From Apteryx mantelli (taxonomy: Eukaryota; Chordata; Aves; Apterygiformes; Apterygidae): a stretch of DNA of 64,000 nt. Position numbers and translations under genes: made by a program. The first letter of the stretch is position 1. Every line of letters starts with the position of its first letter. Below the pieces are notes generated by a model, which searched no databases, was not told the origin of the DNA, and worked only from the letters and a program-made list of their open reading frames with translations. Positions 1 through 15,600 of this stretch are shown here, piece by piece. The DNA lies in contig NC_089981.1 in assembly GCF_036417845.1 (NCBI RefSeq), forward strand, positions 84,671,268-84,735,267. Reading direction: 5' to 3'.

Positions 1-611
1 GCTATTAAAACAGCAGTGGACATCTGGGCTTTGGAGGGAGTGAGTCAATCAGATAGCCAACTATTGCAACACACCCAGAAAGACATAATAAATGAGATGT
101 TGTAGAGGGAACTGTGAGGGACAAAAGCCAAGCTTTACAGAACAGGAATCTTCTTAAGCTAACACCTGCTTATTTCAAAGTCATTGATTTTTTTTCCCCT
201 TAAAACAAAAAAGCATGGAAAGTTTTTGTAATCCAGCGAAATCCATCACTACAAACACAATGCAGGTAGGAGAAAAAAGAAAAAAAAACACTGAAGAAAT
301 TAGTTGGAAGTGGACTATGAATGAGAACAATTAAAAAAAACACAGAAAAATATTTAAGATTAAATTTAATTTTCTTACAGTGAAAATAACTAGTCACCTC
401 ACATGTTTCTCAAATCGTGCAAGATTTCAGACCCTCCTCTAAAGCTGTAAGCCATTTGTCTTTTCCACTTAGAACAAAGGTGGAACAGTAAATGCATACA
501 AACAACACTCTGCAAAATTGTACCCTTTTCTTACAGAAATAAATGTTAATGTCTTCAGAAGGAATATCTCAGTAGCTTTTCATATTTTTCCTATATAAAG
601 CTATTACTTAC

Positions 612-3600
612 AATTTTGAATCCACAAAGGATCGAACTAAACACTGGTCCTTCTTCACCGTGACGTCGTCATTACAGCTGGGAGATACAACCTGAAGTTT
701 CAAATAAAACACTTTTTAAGCAAAAAAAAAGGCTGATCTTGATAGCAAAGAAAGAAAGATGGGTATCAGAAAAATTACTGTTTTTCTGTTTCTTCTATTA
801 TAATCTCCAATTCTGAGAAAAGCAGCAGACACTCCAATTTATATTGCAAAGGCCAACAAGGACAAATTTCAAGAAGCAGTTAATCTCACACTATTCAATC
901 TACTTGTCATGTGCAAGCCTGAGAAGTTTATTAATTTATTTGCAAACTTAAACTTCTCTACAGGAGTGACATCATGGAATTCTGTTTATCACTGTGTTTT
1001 TTTCCTCCCGCTCATATGAAATCCATACGAAGCACCCATTTGAAAAGAAAAGTCACAGACCCACTTAGTTTAAACTAACTTCTGATCTTAGGCATTCAAA
1101 CTGACAGGTAAGTAGTATTTTGGGGGTTGTGGATAACATAAACCATTACGTAATCCAGTGCATCCTTCCACAGCAGTATTTCCTCTAAAGGTCCCAAAAG
1201 GTGAAAAACGTATTTGCAGTATTTGAATTACCACAAACACGGAACAAGGTGACATTTTTGCTCTAGACCACATATGGATAGAAAAAGGCACGATGATGAA
1301 CTCCTAGACCTACCAGGATCAGTGAAAGCTGTGCAACCTAATTCAGTTGAGGCAGGATTTTAGCCCAAAATCACAAAAAGACATTCTTGTTTTTCAGTTA
1401 GAAGAGGACAGGGCAGTAGTTAGAGGGCCAGTATTAACTTAACCTCCTATTTAGAAGCGCATTAATTTAAAACCTATCCTTAATAAAGAGATATACAACA
1501 ATCAGGACACACATAAGGATATCACACCTCACATTTTAAGCTAACATAAAATGGGTAAGTCAGCATCAACTGTTCACCCTATATCACACTAATATGTCTT
1601 TTGCAGGAAAGGGGAAGATAACTAGCCAGTGTAGTTAGCTTTTTCACAGGAGAAAGTAGAATGTTAAACTCAGTTAGAAGACTGTTACAACTGAACTCTT
1701 TCCAGCTTACCCTGAAGACGCAAAATAAAGGACTATCAAGTCAGTTAAGGAAACAATATCTACAAGAATCGGTGAACAAAACCTGTCAGTTCAACTCTCT
1801 AATGAAATCTGTTCTTTAATGGAGAGATGTCTTTCATGGATGGTGACAGAAGATGTGTATTTAACTTGTCCAACGATAGCAGAAAAATTTTACTTAAGAA
1901 AACTTTTGATACGTATCTGTAAACTTTGTGTTTAAAAATCTGCAAGACATCTACCTTTACAGTACAAGCCTAGGCATTTGTACTTATTTAATATATATTT
2001 ATATTTAGCTATGGCTACAAACAGCTATATCCTCTATTTATAGTCAAATAAAAATAATAACCAATCTGTACTGCTTAAGTAAATGACTGCTCATGTAAAC
2101 ATACGCATAAAATGAACTCATACTTCACAAAATTGAAAGTCTAAGGAAAAAGGCAATCATTAAATAAATAAAATTACAAAAAGTTCCCTGCAATTAAAAT
2201 TTATAAACCTAGTTCTTTTTAAATTGCCTAGAAGTGCAAGTTCTAACATATCCAATTTCTTAAGAAGAAAAACATCGTTACATACCAATCATTTTAAGTG
2301 CAGTTTTGAAAGATGCAAGTCATAGAACTATGTATAAGCTATACATAAATGTTAATGCTCCTTAGAATCTTTACTCTTCTACTGTTCATAGATAAAAATG
2401 TTTGTAAAAATACAAATATTCCATATTTGTATTTTCAGAGAATTTGTGCAGCAGAGCTTAGTCTGACTACATCCTTAACTTTGTTGTAAAAGTCATAAAG
2501 TTTGCAAAGCATCGTGTCCAGGAAAACAGCTGTAAAAAGCAATGCTTAAACAAGTCAGATGACACTTTCATCTATAAAGATAGTAGTAGTAAAACATTAG
2601 AGTTGTCAATGTCTTAAGTAACTTACCAAAGCTGGATACCAGTCTGCCTTCTCAGAACTACAGGTCACACTCACAACTTTGCCCAGTAATTCATCACTGA
2701 GACGCTTTTTATCTTCATCCTCTTCTTCACTACTTTCTTCCTCTTTTTCATCTTCCGTTCTAAATTATTAACACATACAGTATTTGACAATTTTTAACTG
2801 AAGAAAATATTTGAAAGCAAATACAGCTTATAACCAGATCTTTCCCGCCATTCTGCAAAACTTCAAAAACGAAATTAGAATTTGAAGAGCTAAATTTACT
2901 TGAAATACACTTAAATACCAAGTGCACTTACTTAGCAAGAGGAATTTTGCAGAAATCCTTTCCAACTATAAGTAGTATTATTTTACAACAGCATCGTGTT
3001 GAAATTGGAGGCATGAATCAGGATTTGACTGTGCACAGACATGAAACAAAAGGATATAGTCTCTGCCACGGAAATTTTAAAACACCTTTTTTTCCTACTC
3101 TGTGTAGTAGAAAGAAGGTTAAAATTCCTACATTTCCTGAAACACTCAGCTCCTATTACATCAGAGAAGCATAAACATTCTTAAGGCTACTGCAAGAAAA
3201 AACAAATCAGTTTTATAATACTGTTAATATACAAGCAATTCAATTCATGCAGAAGTGTTTAAGTTCATAACCTGTCTACACAGCTCACATGATAGTCTTC
3301 AATGGCACTGCTTAGCAAAGCTTTAGCAAAGGACAGTAAAGGAAAGGAAAGCAACACAGCGCTACAAAAACTCACACAGGAAGAGATGATCTTCTTCCTC
3401 TATTAGATTTCTTCCCAATAACTGGTGTTCCAAAGTGCTCTGGATTGGTTAGTGGCAGTTGGTCAAGTGTCTACATGGAAAAAGAAGAAACAAAATTATT
3501 CTGCAATTTCTTCATATCGTAAAGAAACTCTCAGCTTTCAATGCATGTCCATTATTGCTTTACCTCACTTTCTGCAAAGTGCCTTTCTCCCTTCAAGCAT

Positions 3601-6600
3601 AATGAAGTTCGTCTCAAGGTCCTTTCATCACCGTCATCAAAAACTAGAATGAAGTCAAGAAAATACATTGACACAAGATGATTAGATCTCTCTCCCAAGT
3701 TGACTAAACAAGTTTACTATTTATCTCACAATTTAGAGCACTGTCTAAAACATGACTTTCAAGACCTTCGTTTAAGTTTTCCTTTGGTACACAAGCAAAA
3801 CGAAGTTTGGCCTTCAAGATCCAGTCTGAGAACAGTTAAACATTTTCATACAGAGATTCAAGTCAGTGCAAAGCAAAGCTTTCAGATGAAATAGTTTCAG
3901 TCTACTTTAGTTATACTTCTTATCAATATACTGCACTGCTTCAAACCATAGCTACTGGCTGCACACCAGTTAATAAATATCAGGTAGAGATAAAAGTAAG
4001 TATTTTTTTAACCTATTCATTTATTTCTTACTTACGCTATCTGTGCTGCCAACAGGCTAGGAGCACTGGAAGGTTGCAGCTGGAAGTTTAACGGATTGAG
4101 AAAGAGCACTCGGTAAATGCCCTGTTTTCCTAAAACTCATGTATAAATCAGTGGAAAGTTCTATCAATTTGCAATATACAGCTGAAGAAATCCAGGATGT
4201 GGTGAGGTTATTATAAGCTTTGCCCACAGAACATCTACTATTTAGTCAGTTTAAATAACACTTTTTCATGAAAAGTTCCTTAAAGGGAAGGAGAGAAAAG
4301 TTATTTTTTCCCCTGAAGTTTATTTTAAAGCCTATAAATGGTTCAGCATCTACAAATCAGTGCATATATTCCTTTTAATTGAAATAAGTAAGTCACTGAA
4401 ATAGTTGATATCTTAAGGAACTTATATTTTGGCAATCTGCATTTTATTTTTCCAGGTTCTGGTGCATATCCCACTCTCTGAGCCATGTGAGCAGGCCCTT
4501 TTCAAAGAGCAGAGACCAGGTGGCTGCAGTCTGGCATTCCAGTCAGGTAAAAGTTTATTCGTATGGGTCAAAGTGCAGAATACTATGCACTTGTCTATAC
4601 TTACACTATTTGAAACTTGGTTTCTCCAACAGTGAATTCTATTTTTTTTTTTTTTTTTAAGTGGCAAGAGTGTTTTATGTATCAGTATTATAATTGTGGT
4701 ATACTTCTATTCAAAAAAAAAAAAATCTCTTGAGCTAATACGAATATCAAATACATGCGTATTGTCAGCAAAAACGCAGTTTGCTTACAGCATAAGAATT
4801 ATATATTTTGTTCTTGTCAACCACAACCAAATAGAAAAGCGACATTCTCACAATCTTAAATTAAAACTACAGTCTGCAATAATAACTATATAAGAAAGAT
4901 ACAAATACAAAGTTTATTACTCTTGATAAGATAAGCTTTAAGGTTTTTACATCTTCACACTAGAGATACTGCTCTGCTATATTCTGCTACTGAATTATGG
5001 CTTAGGTCATAATATTTGAACATACAAAACTACTAACTTTTCTCCTTCTAAAAGACTAATAGTTTTAAAACAACAGGTAGCCATATAACTAACTAGCCAT
5101 ACTAGCTAATCTTTTCAAAACCTTTAAAATATAAAAAACAGTAAAACCAGTCAACCCCAACTCAGCGTCACTAACAATGTTCTCAAAACCCTCTAATTTT
5201 TTTTTACTGCTATACCTTGCACTGATGGGGAAAGCAAAGTATGATATCTTCCCCTCTCCACTACTAGTTCAGTACTGGTACCCATTGACTAGCAAAGTGC
5301 AAGGGCCACAGGTCCCAAAATAATTCTGAAGTACTGTTGTTAAAGATTCACATTAATAAAAACAAAATAAAAGTGCCATCCACTTTGAAGTTTGAGTTTC
5401 ATTGCCCACTTTCAACATATTACTCATCAGCTCTCTGTATATACTTTTATAAGAAGATTTTATCGGCATATTTTCAAGTTTTCTTTTTAATTGTTTTGCG
5501 GACCCCACAATAGTTGCCATTTCTCATTACTTTAAAGAGGCCTGAAGGCAGATTGCTGTCATTCTCCTTTGCTGAACACATTCAGTACTAAAGTCAAAAC
5601 AGAGAATTTACACAAGTAACTATTTCTAGGGCAAAAAGCTGGTGATCAGCAACAAGTAGCTTTATTGAAAACAGCAAACAGAACCTGACACTTGACAGCA
5701 AAGAAAATAAATCAGTCTCATGAATCTCCAGTTTTGAAGTTCTATCTATTTAATTAAAACTAGCACAGCAGAGGAGGAAATCAGGCAAACCATTCATAAA
5801 CAACAATAGTTTTCAAATCAAGCCAGTTGGCAAAACATCGCCATATCATACTGTAGGGCATATAAAATGCTCAAAATGTTTATATTTCTGTAACAGCACC
5901 AACCTCCCCACCCCCAAACATTTACATCTTATACTGTCTCACCAAACTTTCATTTTTCTAAAACAAATAGTATTTTATTCTTTAGGGATGATACAAATTG
6001 TACAAATACTGAGTGCTAATCAAAATGCATTAGTAAAATACATTAAACAACTTAAACTAGGACACATATGGAAATTATGACAATTAAGAAACTGTGAGAT
6101 ATTTTGCCTTCCTCAAATTAAATAAGCATGCAAGTTAACTTACAACTTAGAAAGCCGTATTATTAGATATTCCCAACCAATGTAAGACAAACACAGACTG
6201 CAAAAACGTTATCAGAAGTATCAGCTTCATAAATTTATATTTCACTTTCATGGGCAAAAGAGCAAAGTCCCCTTCCCCTCCTCTCGGAAGGAAGAATCCA
6301 TAATGCATCACAGAGCTAAGTTTTCTCAGTCACTCCTCCAACCCAGAGATACTCATGCTTTCCAAGCAGGACAGTCATGCTTTCAGCCGTATTCCCAGTT
6401 TCGCACTTGAATGAAGACAAAACTACCTTGTGCCTCAAAAGCGGCCCTCTTTTTACAAGCCTTTTCCTGCCATTTCTCTCTGCCTTCTTTAGCAGTAGCT
6501 ACAGTACTGGCCTGTCCTGAGACAGCTGCTTGCCCCTCTCCATCAAGGGGAAAAGTGCTAGGCCATCCTCCACTTTCCAATACTGAAACATGTGGAGCTC

Positions 6601-9600
6601 AAAAAAACAAAGACACTCTTTCCGAAGGGATAAAATATTTTCTTTTCCTTCCTTTCATACAAGAGGCAGATAACACACAGCTTCAGGAAGGGAAGGTGGA
6701 GAAACACAAATTTTCAGACCTTCTTCCTGAGCTGCAGCAGGCCAAGCAATTGGCATAACTTAAAGTGTAGAAAAATCTCACATGGCTGTTGAACAGAGAC
6801 AGTCTCCGGCCTGGAGCAAAGGGAACGCGTGGCAGAGGGTAACAGTGTGTGTTCCCTTCCAAGTAAGCAAGTCCAATAAGCTCCGTTTCACCTTGACTAT
6901 TTTCTTCCAGGACAGAGGTTTCTCTTCCCCCTCTCATCCCTCATTCTGGTTAAAAGAGTGGACAGAGTCAATTCAATCACTGGGATTTTCATATATGTAA
7001 AAATATACACATATAAACACCCACAAGTGACATAATTAGAAAATTTTTATCAGGCCTGTCTTATTCGTACATGTAGTTGTCCCTACAGACATCACCTACT
7101 CAGTTTAGAAAATTACAACAAATCTTTAAAAACAAAAACTAAATGTAGTTACATAGAAGGAAATACCATAGCATTATCATTATTTAAAAATGTTTTGGCT
7201 TTTGTAAACTATTAATAAGAAAGTAAGAGGGTTTTTTTTGGTTTTGTTTTTTAATGTGTGTGTATATCTTCATGAGGACCATGAGGGAAAGATGGAGAAG
7301 AATCAGAGAGGGCACCCTTATTTTTGATCTTTTTGATCTTTTGATGTCACACTTAACTGCTTCAAGGGTAAAATGAAACTTTATTTGACCATGTAAGAGT
7401 TCCTAAATATCCAAGAAATTGTCTGCTCACTCTACAAAGATTTATTTTGTGGATGAGCGCAATGGTATCTGCGACTGACACTACAACTAGATGATTCAGA
7501 GGAAGACGACATCTCTGCAGAACAACAATGAACGTAACACAAAAGCATAAAGAGAAAAATTTCTTTAGTTAAAGGAGTGATCACTTCATAAAATGTCAAT
7601 GGAGAAAGGATAGGACTGTTTTTCCATACAAAATATCATTTTGAATTATTAAAGTGGGGCCAAGTAAGAACACTCTCAGATTAATCACAAAGTATGAAAT
7701 ATTTTGTAATTGCAGCTACTTTAAACTTCTAGTGAAGAAACTTGTTTGTGCCTTATTGAAAAGGCTAATTAGTAGGATGCACTGATATTTTCAGTACCTT
7801 GAAAAAAAATACTTTTTTTTTTTTAAAAAAAACAAGTAGACCTTAGGGGTTTTCATCTCATTTGTTAAGAAAAATCTACTTCACAAAAAATACTGTTCCT
7901 ATTACTGCCACCCTATGCATGACTTTTTAATACAGGTCCTAAGAGATTTAGGAGACTGTCTTTTCAAGGTACCCTGTCATATATTAAGGATTTCATAAAT
8001 ATAGGCAGTAGGACAGACTGCAAGTTTTTTTTAAGCTATGCAATACTTTGATGTTATGATAGCAGCCATAGCAAAAGAATTTAATACACTATTAGAATAT
8101 GCTAGGTTACAAGTTCATTCCCATTTTTAATCACATACAGAAGTAAGACAGTTTAATTCCAATTAAAATGGTTAGTACTACAAAGACAGAAAATCTGTTA
8201 AGTTAATTTTGAACAACTTGTTAATCATTTTTTTAAAGTAAGTTAACATTACAAAGTCCAAAATTTCTGATAGCAAAAATTCTAGGGATTATATTCCATA
8301 AGAAAACGTTTAGTAAACATAGTGGTTTTAAGAAGGGAAGGAAACAGGGACAGAAGAAAGTGAAATATCTCCCTACACATCCGTAACATAGTTGTCCAAA
8401 TAAGTGTTTGTAGTGCCACAGTGTTTATCTCAGAAGAGGAACTTCCAACCCCGTCCTTCCAAAGAAACAAATATGAAAAAGCAGAAGCCCTTTAAGTACC
8501 ACCATTGCCTAATCTTAGAAAGTGGGCATGTACTTGTTGCAGAGATACAGTAAACCAGCTGACTACTTCAGTAAATACTTCTGGAAAGAGAAGGATACAT
8601 ACTAGCCAGGGACCTAAATCTACTCGTTAAAAGTCAATGTAACAAAGTAGGAATTCCCACGAGAAGAGCAACATTCATGCTGACCACAGGCCTTTCTCCC
8701 CATGCACGCTGCTGAATGAAGAACACCGACAGGAGAAAAAGGACGACTAAGCAGCACAGGCGAGAACAGTCCCCACCACAGTGTTATGATCCCTTGTTCT
8801 AGTCCTGCTCCCAAGAAGGGAAGCTCCAGAGAGATCATACTGAAACAGTGGAAGTAAAATGGAAATCTTCAAACTTTCACTCATCCCAACCTTGTCAATA
8901 ACAACAGGAAAGAAACAGAATTGAAACGTTTTGTTTGTGGAAGCTTAGGAAAGCCAAAACTAAAATAAAGAAACAAAACTTTCCAGTGGGAATCAATGCA
9001 ATACTTATGAAAAGCCAGAAACAAAATTCTCTCTGGTTAGAAGCTGAGTACATCAAAAATGAACTAACCTGTGTAATTTTCAACTCACTATTGATGAACA
9101 CGCATCTTCCATGCTTTGGCTACTTTAGGCCTGTGTACACTGTTTAAGTCCTAACAAAAATAATCCTGATCCTTCCTCACAAAAACGCTGTCTCAGCATC
9201 AGTTCTCATTTACTTATACAAGAGATTTTAAAAAATAAACTAACCAAAATCTATTTTTTAGTAACTGTGCAGAAACTCACTACAAAATGCTGCAAATCAG
9301 TTTATTAACTACATTTTGTTCATAAATATTCCTAAGGTTAAAAAAAAAAGGGGGGGGGAAGCATAGCAGGACACTAGTGAAAACATCCTCATAATAGTTA
9401 CACTATTCCTTATTCACAGAGCAATCGTAGCCTTACCAGAGCAAGGCAGTCCTGTACGAGACACGTAAAGAGGGAAGGATGATCCTCAGCGCTGCACCTG
9501 CTCGCTAGCTTCAACAAGTTATGTTGCTGCAATTGCGCAAAGGAGGAAAGCTTCTGTACTGCTTACCAGGGAAACGTTTTTAACTAGTTTCACCCCCCTT

Positions 9601-12600
9601 CCTTCAAAAACTTTTAAAGCTCCCAAGACAATGAAAGTACATACCAACAAGTAAAAACTGCTCCGGCATCATCACGCACACCTATTTTCACTAGCTGCCT
9701 GACAGAGTAGTAATTTGTGCGCTATCAGAGGCACGAAGACTGCATGAGTTTGTGCATCTACAAACATGTGCGTGTGTATTCTTTGCAGTGTTTTTTTTTT
9801 CCTCCCAACTGTGGAAGCAATAGGAAAAGTACAAGAGCTGTGCAATACTTGTTGAATGATGTTGTAGAAAAAGGAACGTACTCACTGTCAATTCATGCTG
9901 GTGACAGGGCTTAACAGCAGGATGCTACAGTGTATCATGCTGCTGTAGAGACTATAAAATTCAGTGTTTTTAAACTATTTTAAATAAGTTCCAGTTCATC
10001 CACAGAAGCGTGTATGAACAATCACTGAAAACACCAAAGTGTGAACTTGGAGATTACTCATAAAGGATTATCACCTGACAAGCAAAAACCTACTTTGTCT
10101 GAAACCGCTTCTTCTCAGATGTTATAGCAATCATATTATTGTTACATATAAAGAGATTAGAGGAAAAAAAATCTACCTCTCTGCTTTTTGCAAAAGTATT
10201 TTCCCAGCAGTGTTTTTGTATACAATTACTTTTTTACATGCAGTTCACATTGTAACAAAAATGGTTTTCTAACCAAGGGCACTAACCACTTGACTTGTAA
10301 CAAGGATTCAGTTTACGTACTTTTTCCCCTGTCACATCTGCTCCCCTATCTGCAGGCTGCCTATCAGTCCTAAGTGCAAGACGTGGTGCTATTTTTCTTT
10401 TTTTAAGGTTGTCCAGAAAGCAACCAACGCAGCTATCGTACGGTTACGTATGTGCCACAGACACACTCAGATTATGATATGCCCTCCAGAAAGATTTCAG
10501 ACAAATACAGGGTTTCCTCAGTACCCACACAAACAACATTTTGAAGACAAAAAGGTTGTATTTGTGGTGGGCTAGGGAGACGTGCAGCACTAGCTAAGCG
10601 GGGATGTTTGGACAGCTCCCCTGCAACACTTGTGGTTTAGGATTCCTGGATGACACATACACAGAGCCAGAAGATGAAGTGATGCTTCTGGGATGTTGAA
10701 CTCAGCAGGATGCTGTGAAGGGGAACTGGTCAAACCAGTCACACAAACATGACTAGTGCCTTGTACATACTGCAACAAGTGTGCTGTAGAAGTTATAAAA
10801 AGAAAAACCCACGCACCTCTGGCATGGATGAAATCAACTGACTGTGGTGGCACTAGCAACTTGTCACCCCTCAAACAGGATTAAGACATGCTAAGAGCTT
10901 GAAGTTGTAGTGGAGCTAGGACCAAGTCATTTTTTTCCTGTTAACACAAGATATCCCCCACAGCCTCAGAAGAGGAAAATAATTTTTAAAATAGGAAAAT
11001 GTGACTATAAATAACTTCCGTTCACAATCCTGCTCCTAGAAGTCCTAGAACATCGCTGTTAGTTCGTTTTCTGATAATCATTCTCAGAATTGTGAAACAG
11101 AATTTCCAAAAACCATACAACATGGAGGAGGACTGGAAGCAAGTATCTACTACCTTTTATTTCTGTCCCCTTCCTCCCAAACATGGTACCTCAGAGTGAT
11201 GCAACTGGTGGCTCAGACTGTACCTCACCTGCAGAGCAACTTTACTGGACCACCCAAAACTTCACTCGCACAAGGACAAGCAGCCAGGTGTCAACCCCCT
11301 CCCAGCACACTCGCTCAGACAACAGCGTTCCCAGCAAACTGCCGCAGTGACCACATGAGAGGAGGCAGTTATCACCACGTGAGTCTGGACGGCAGCACAA
11401 GCAGAGGTAGGTAGCTCACAGAGGTGCCTCAAAAGTGGTGTCTGGTCTATAGCACAGACAAAGTTGGGCCCTGTTGGTGTACAACACCGTACCACAGCCA
11501 AAAAGAAAAACTCTGTAGTGGCATTACAGAGCTGTAAAGAATGCCAGAAATGGAATCTTTACTATTTATATTGAATTATTTTGCCATATCAAGATAATTT
11601 TGAAAGAGGGAAGACGTCTGCTCTTACATAAAGGCACTAGCTAAAACTTGAGAAATATCTCTCTCTCAAACCACACATTCATTCTTCCTTTCATTCTGAA
11701 TAGTAAGTAAAGCCTTACTGTGGAGAGCAAGGTCTACTAGAAACTGCAAACGCCTGTCACCGCTCCCCCGCTGTATTTCCCATTCACTTCAGAAGAAAAT
11801 TTACTGGAACCTAACTACACCATTTCTCTTTCCTCTTTTCCCTTTATACATACATACATATATATATATATATGTGTGTGTGTGTGTATATATATATATA
11901 AATCCTTCATTTTATCTAGCAAAAGACAAAGCAGGAGGCTTAATGTCTTGGGGTTTTTTTGTCTTTTTTCTTTCAGTCACAGATATGGCTAAATTATATA
12001 CATTTAATGAGAGATCTAGGTAGATACAGACCTAAGTTTTGTCAAAAGAAAGATGACATTGTTCTGTTTTGATGAGGCGATAAAAAAAGACCGATTTAAC
12101 AGCAACTGCTCAGATGCTTGCTCAACTGAAATACTGTTTCTCACTTTTACACAGACACTACATTGTTTTGTTATCACTTCTTCAAAGAAGTGAAAGTATT
12201 TCCTTAAAGAACGTACACCTAAGGAGCTCTGTTTTCTAGCTTGCCAAAACTTCATCAATGCTCATGGGTTCCAGAAAAGATGAAAGAAGCAAAACAATTA
12301 CTAGGCATTACATGAACATTTATTAAATTTTTAATTAAAAAAAAAAAAAAAAAAAAAAACACTGAATTCAGGTTCTGAAGTCTATAAACTCAATACACTG
12401 ACTATTTATTGAAAAAGTCTAAATACTAGAAATAAAAAACTCTCAATAAAAGCATATTCAGTAACCCAGAGAGCATACAAAAGTATTACACTGAGTTCTA
12501 TAAACAAGAAATAATCTTTCATACTCAGGCAATACTTTCAACTTAGCTACTAGCTCATTTCTATAAAATTGAGCTACCTGTTACGAGCAGAGGATTTTTT

Positions 12601-15600
12601 ACATCAATCTTTTTTAAAATGTTCAAAACGAGTTTCAAACTCTGTCATACTCATCTCAATTTTGCCTTCACAGTTATTTTAACACAGATATGAAACTATG
12701 CATTTTGTTAGGTGTTGTTCAGGGCTTTTTTAGTCATTTCAGAGGTTATTTCAGTATTTACCTGCAGCATTTTACAAGTTCACAGAGACTCCTGCGGATG
12801 GTACCCTAAGCAAGCCGTGATTCAAACATGGCTCAGCCGAAAACAGAATCTGGGAGACCGCTCTGATGCTGTGTAATTATCACCTAGCAATACATTCAGC
12901 ACTTCAAAAGCATTGATGCAACACTCCAAAATTTGTAAATTAAGTTCATTTTAAATAATTAAGTTTAAAAAGATTTAAAAAATCCATTTGACCCATTTGT
13001 TATCCAAAGAACCTAAACTGCTATTACTGTCATCCCCCCTGTTTCAGTTGAGTAGATGAGAGGGCTGAACTGTGCAACGGCAGTTTCCAGACATTGTTAA
13101 CTTTTCATTCCAAACAGCTTTTGTTTCTTCACTTACTTATACTTTTAGAGAGATGAATTTCAAAGGCATTTCCAAATCACAGCTGAAAATTCCAATATGA
13201 TTAAATGTCTGGGGTGCTACCATTATTAGGTAAAACTAGGCAAAGTCGTGATTCCTTGGCACGAACAATTAAATGAAACCTTACTTATTTTGAGCAGAGC
13301 AATACCATTAATAGTCGGGAGGTCTACTGTTAAACTAGACTGAACTGATCATCATTGTGTCTCTGTCATTATGTTAGCAGCAAAGTAGTGTACTACAGCA
13401 AATTAAATGTAGAATTTGTACTGGTTCACTTTATTGAACAAAAGTTATTTCAAGAGACTTTTTTTCTTTAAGTACCTCTCTGCAACAGACAGTCTGATTT
13501 GCAAAAGTAAACATCATTATTTCTTATTAGGCACAGGTCATGTGTGGGGTTTGGTTTGGCAGGTTTTTCGGATTTTTGTAGTTAATACTTTGAAAATTTG
13601 GGGGTTTTGTATGTATTATTGGTTTCCCTATTCTTACCGTTCTGCTTTTAGATCACTGAAAAAGAGATATTACATAAAACAGAAAATAAATTGTACAAGA
13701 AAAGCATATACTACTGAAACACGAGCTTTCCCTTGTGCTCTCCAACTCAAGCCTGACCATGATCAGAAATACATTCTAGAAATGAGAGGGCTGTATAACC
13801 CACTTCCCCTTCAACTCCTTAGCCCCGACTGACTCAGTCAATAAGACTGCCAAGTAATGTGGCCCACTGCCTACTAGAAAGGAACCGATTCAACTGTGTT
13901 CACCTGACAGCAACACAGACGTACACCTATTTCTATCCAAAATTTTCTACAAAGAAACAACGGGAGCAGCAGGCTAAAATATACGGCTTCTCACTTTTCA
14001 TACCTCAGTGTTCTTGTACTCAGGTTAGTGTGTTTCCCCAATTTTAAAAGTTAAAATAACCATTTTATTAAGATACAAAATTCATAATCCACTTACTTCA
14101 GTCAATATGTTACCTTTACTTTGTAAACCAATAAGCATGCCACCACATACTGCTCATAAAAATGTTCATAAGATCTTAATACAACTCCAATTTGTTACAA
14201 CTGTGTTTTATTCTATAGTCAGAGAAATACATACTCTAGGTGCCATATCATAGTTGTGTGTGTTAACTTAGCATATAACTACTCAAAACCAAGAAAAGTT
14301 ATTTAAAGTTTACCTTCCAAATGTAAAAGCACAAAGAAACTTGAACACTTTATCGATTAATAGCTGAAAGCTTTTTTTTTTTACCACTAAAGCAGGAATA
14401 CATAGGGTTAGTTTACTGGTGTAAATCTTCTGATCCAAATTCAAACAAAAAGAACCAGCCAATGCTATTTTAAAACTAAAATCAGGAAGTGTTTTAGAAT
14501 GGAAACGCTCATTCACTAACCATAAAATTATTAGTGCAAGACAGTATTTCTTATTTCTCCTGTATCAGAATGGTGAATCTCTAAGATGATATAAATTAAA
14601 GTTGAAAGTCCAGTGTTTTTCATTAAGTATGTCACATCATAGTATTAAATCAAGTAGATTTTAAGTCTTCTGCACTCCAAATTCATCCTGCCTTTCCCTC
14701 TAACCTTACACACACTGTTTTACAGCTACTCTAGAATTTTACAGCAATGTTATGCTCCTGAAGAAACTGCAAAGAGCAGTGAACTTTGTCAATTGATAAG
14801 TCAACTGGCTCATATTTAAAGTATGCAATGATAATAATCACATAGTGATAAATCCTTCTGAATTAGTTGCAGTGAGAGCCTTATCCTGATCCCACCAAAG
14901 AAATCATAAGCTAACCTATTGCAATGGAAAAAGACAAAACAAGTCGGACTACTGAAAACAGCTTCTTTCTCTCTTAGATTAATAAATCAAGATAATTGAC
15001 ACTTCACACTATACAGAATTCAACAGAATACTGAAGAATATGATGTAATGCGGAATACATTCAGTATACAAGGCAGCCAGTAAGAAGTAACAAACAACAA
15101 CTAATATTTACAAGTATCAATGTCAAAAGCAATGCAGAAGAGTAGCATGTGTACGTCAGTTAAGAGGAGCATGTTCCCTCCACACCACTCTCTGTGAATA
15201 TAACCCTCCACTGCTGTAAAGAAGCTGTGCAAAAGGATGGGTGCTTGCAAAGCTACTTGATTCAAATACTGTGCTTGCTTATTGGCCTATCTAGTATTAC
15301 TAAAGGGTTGCTGATTTTCATCACTCTCTCTCTAAAGTTGTGTCAGAAAGATGTAGAGATCAGAATAGGCAGTTTTTATTACTCAAAATAATGAAGTTTA
15401 TCTTGCAGCAAATCCTTGTTCAACACAGAAATTTCACTGAACCTGGATTCTGTGGTTTCTATTTCAGTAACTGAAAAGAGCATGAGTCCCCCAAACAAGA
15501 AGCAAAATAGTTTTCTCTTTCATTTTAGCTAATCTTTACTTGAAAATGATATTAAAACCAACGGTTAATTTTAAGTTATAAAAGAATGCCCCCTATTTTT

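Noticed and set aside
10590-11501. GC-richer patch with frames on both strands in ARID4A intron 4 as an embedded gene
   Set aside because: No recognisable protein, no start or polyA logic, and frames compete on both strands.
12337-12359. Poly(A) run as the tail of a processed pseudogene
   Set aside because: No gene-like body upstream on either strand and no flanking duplication.
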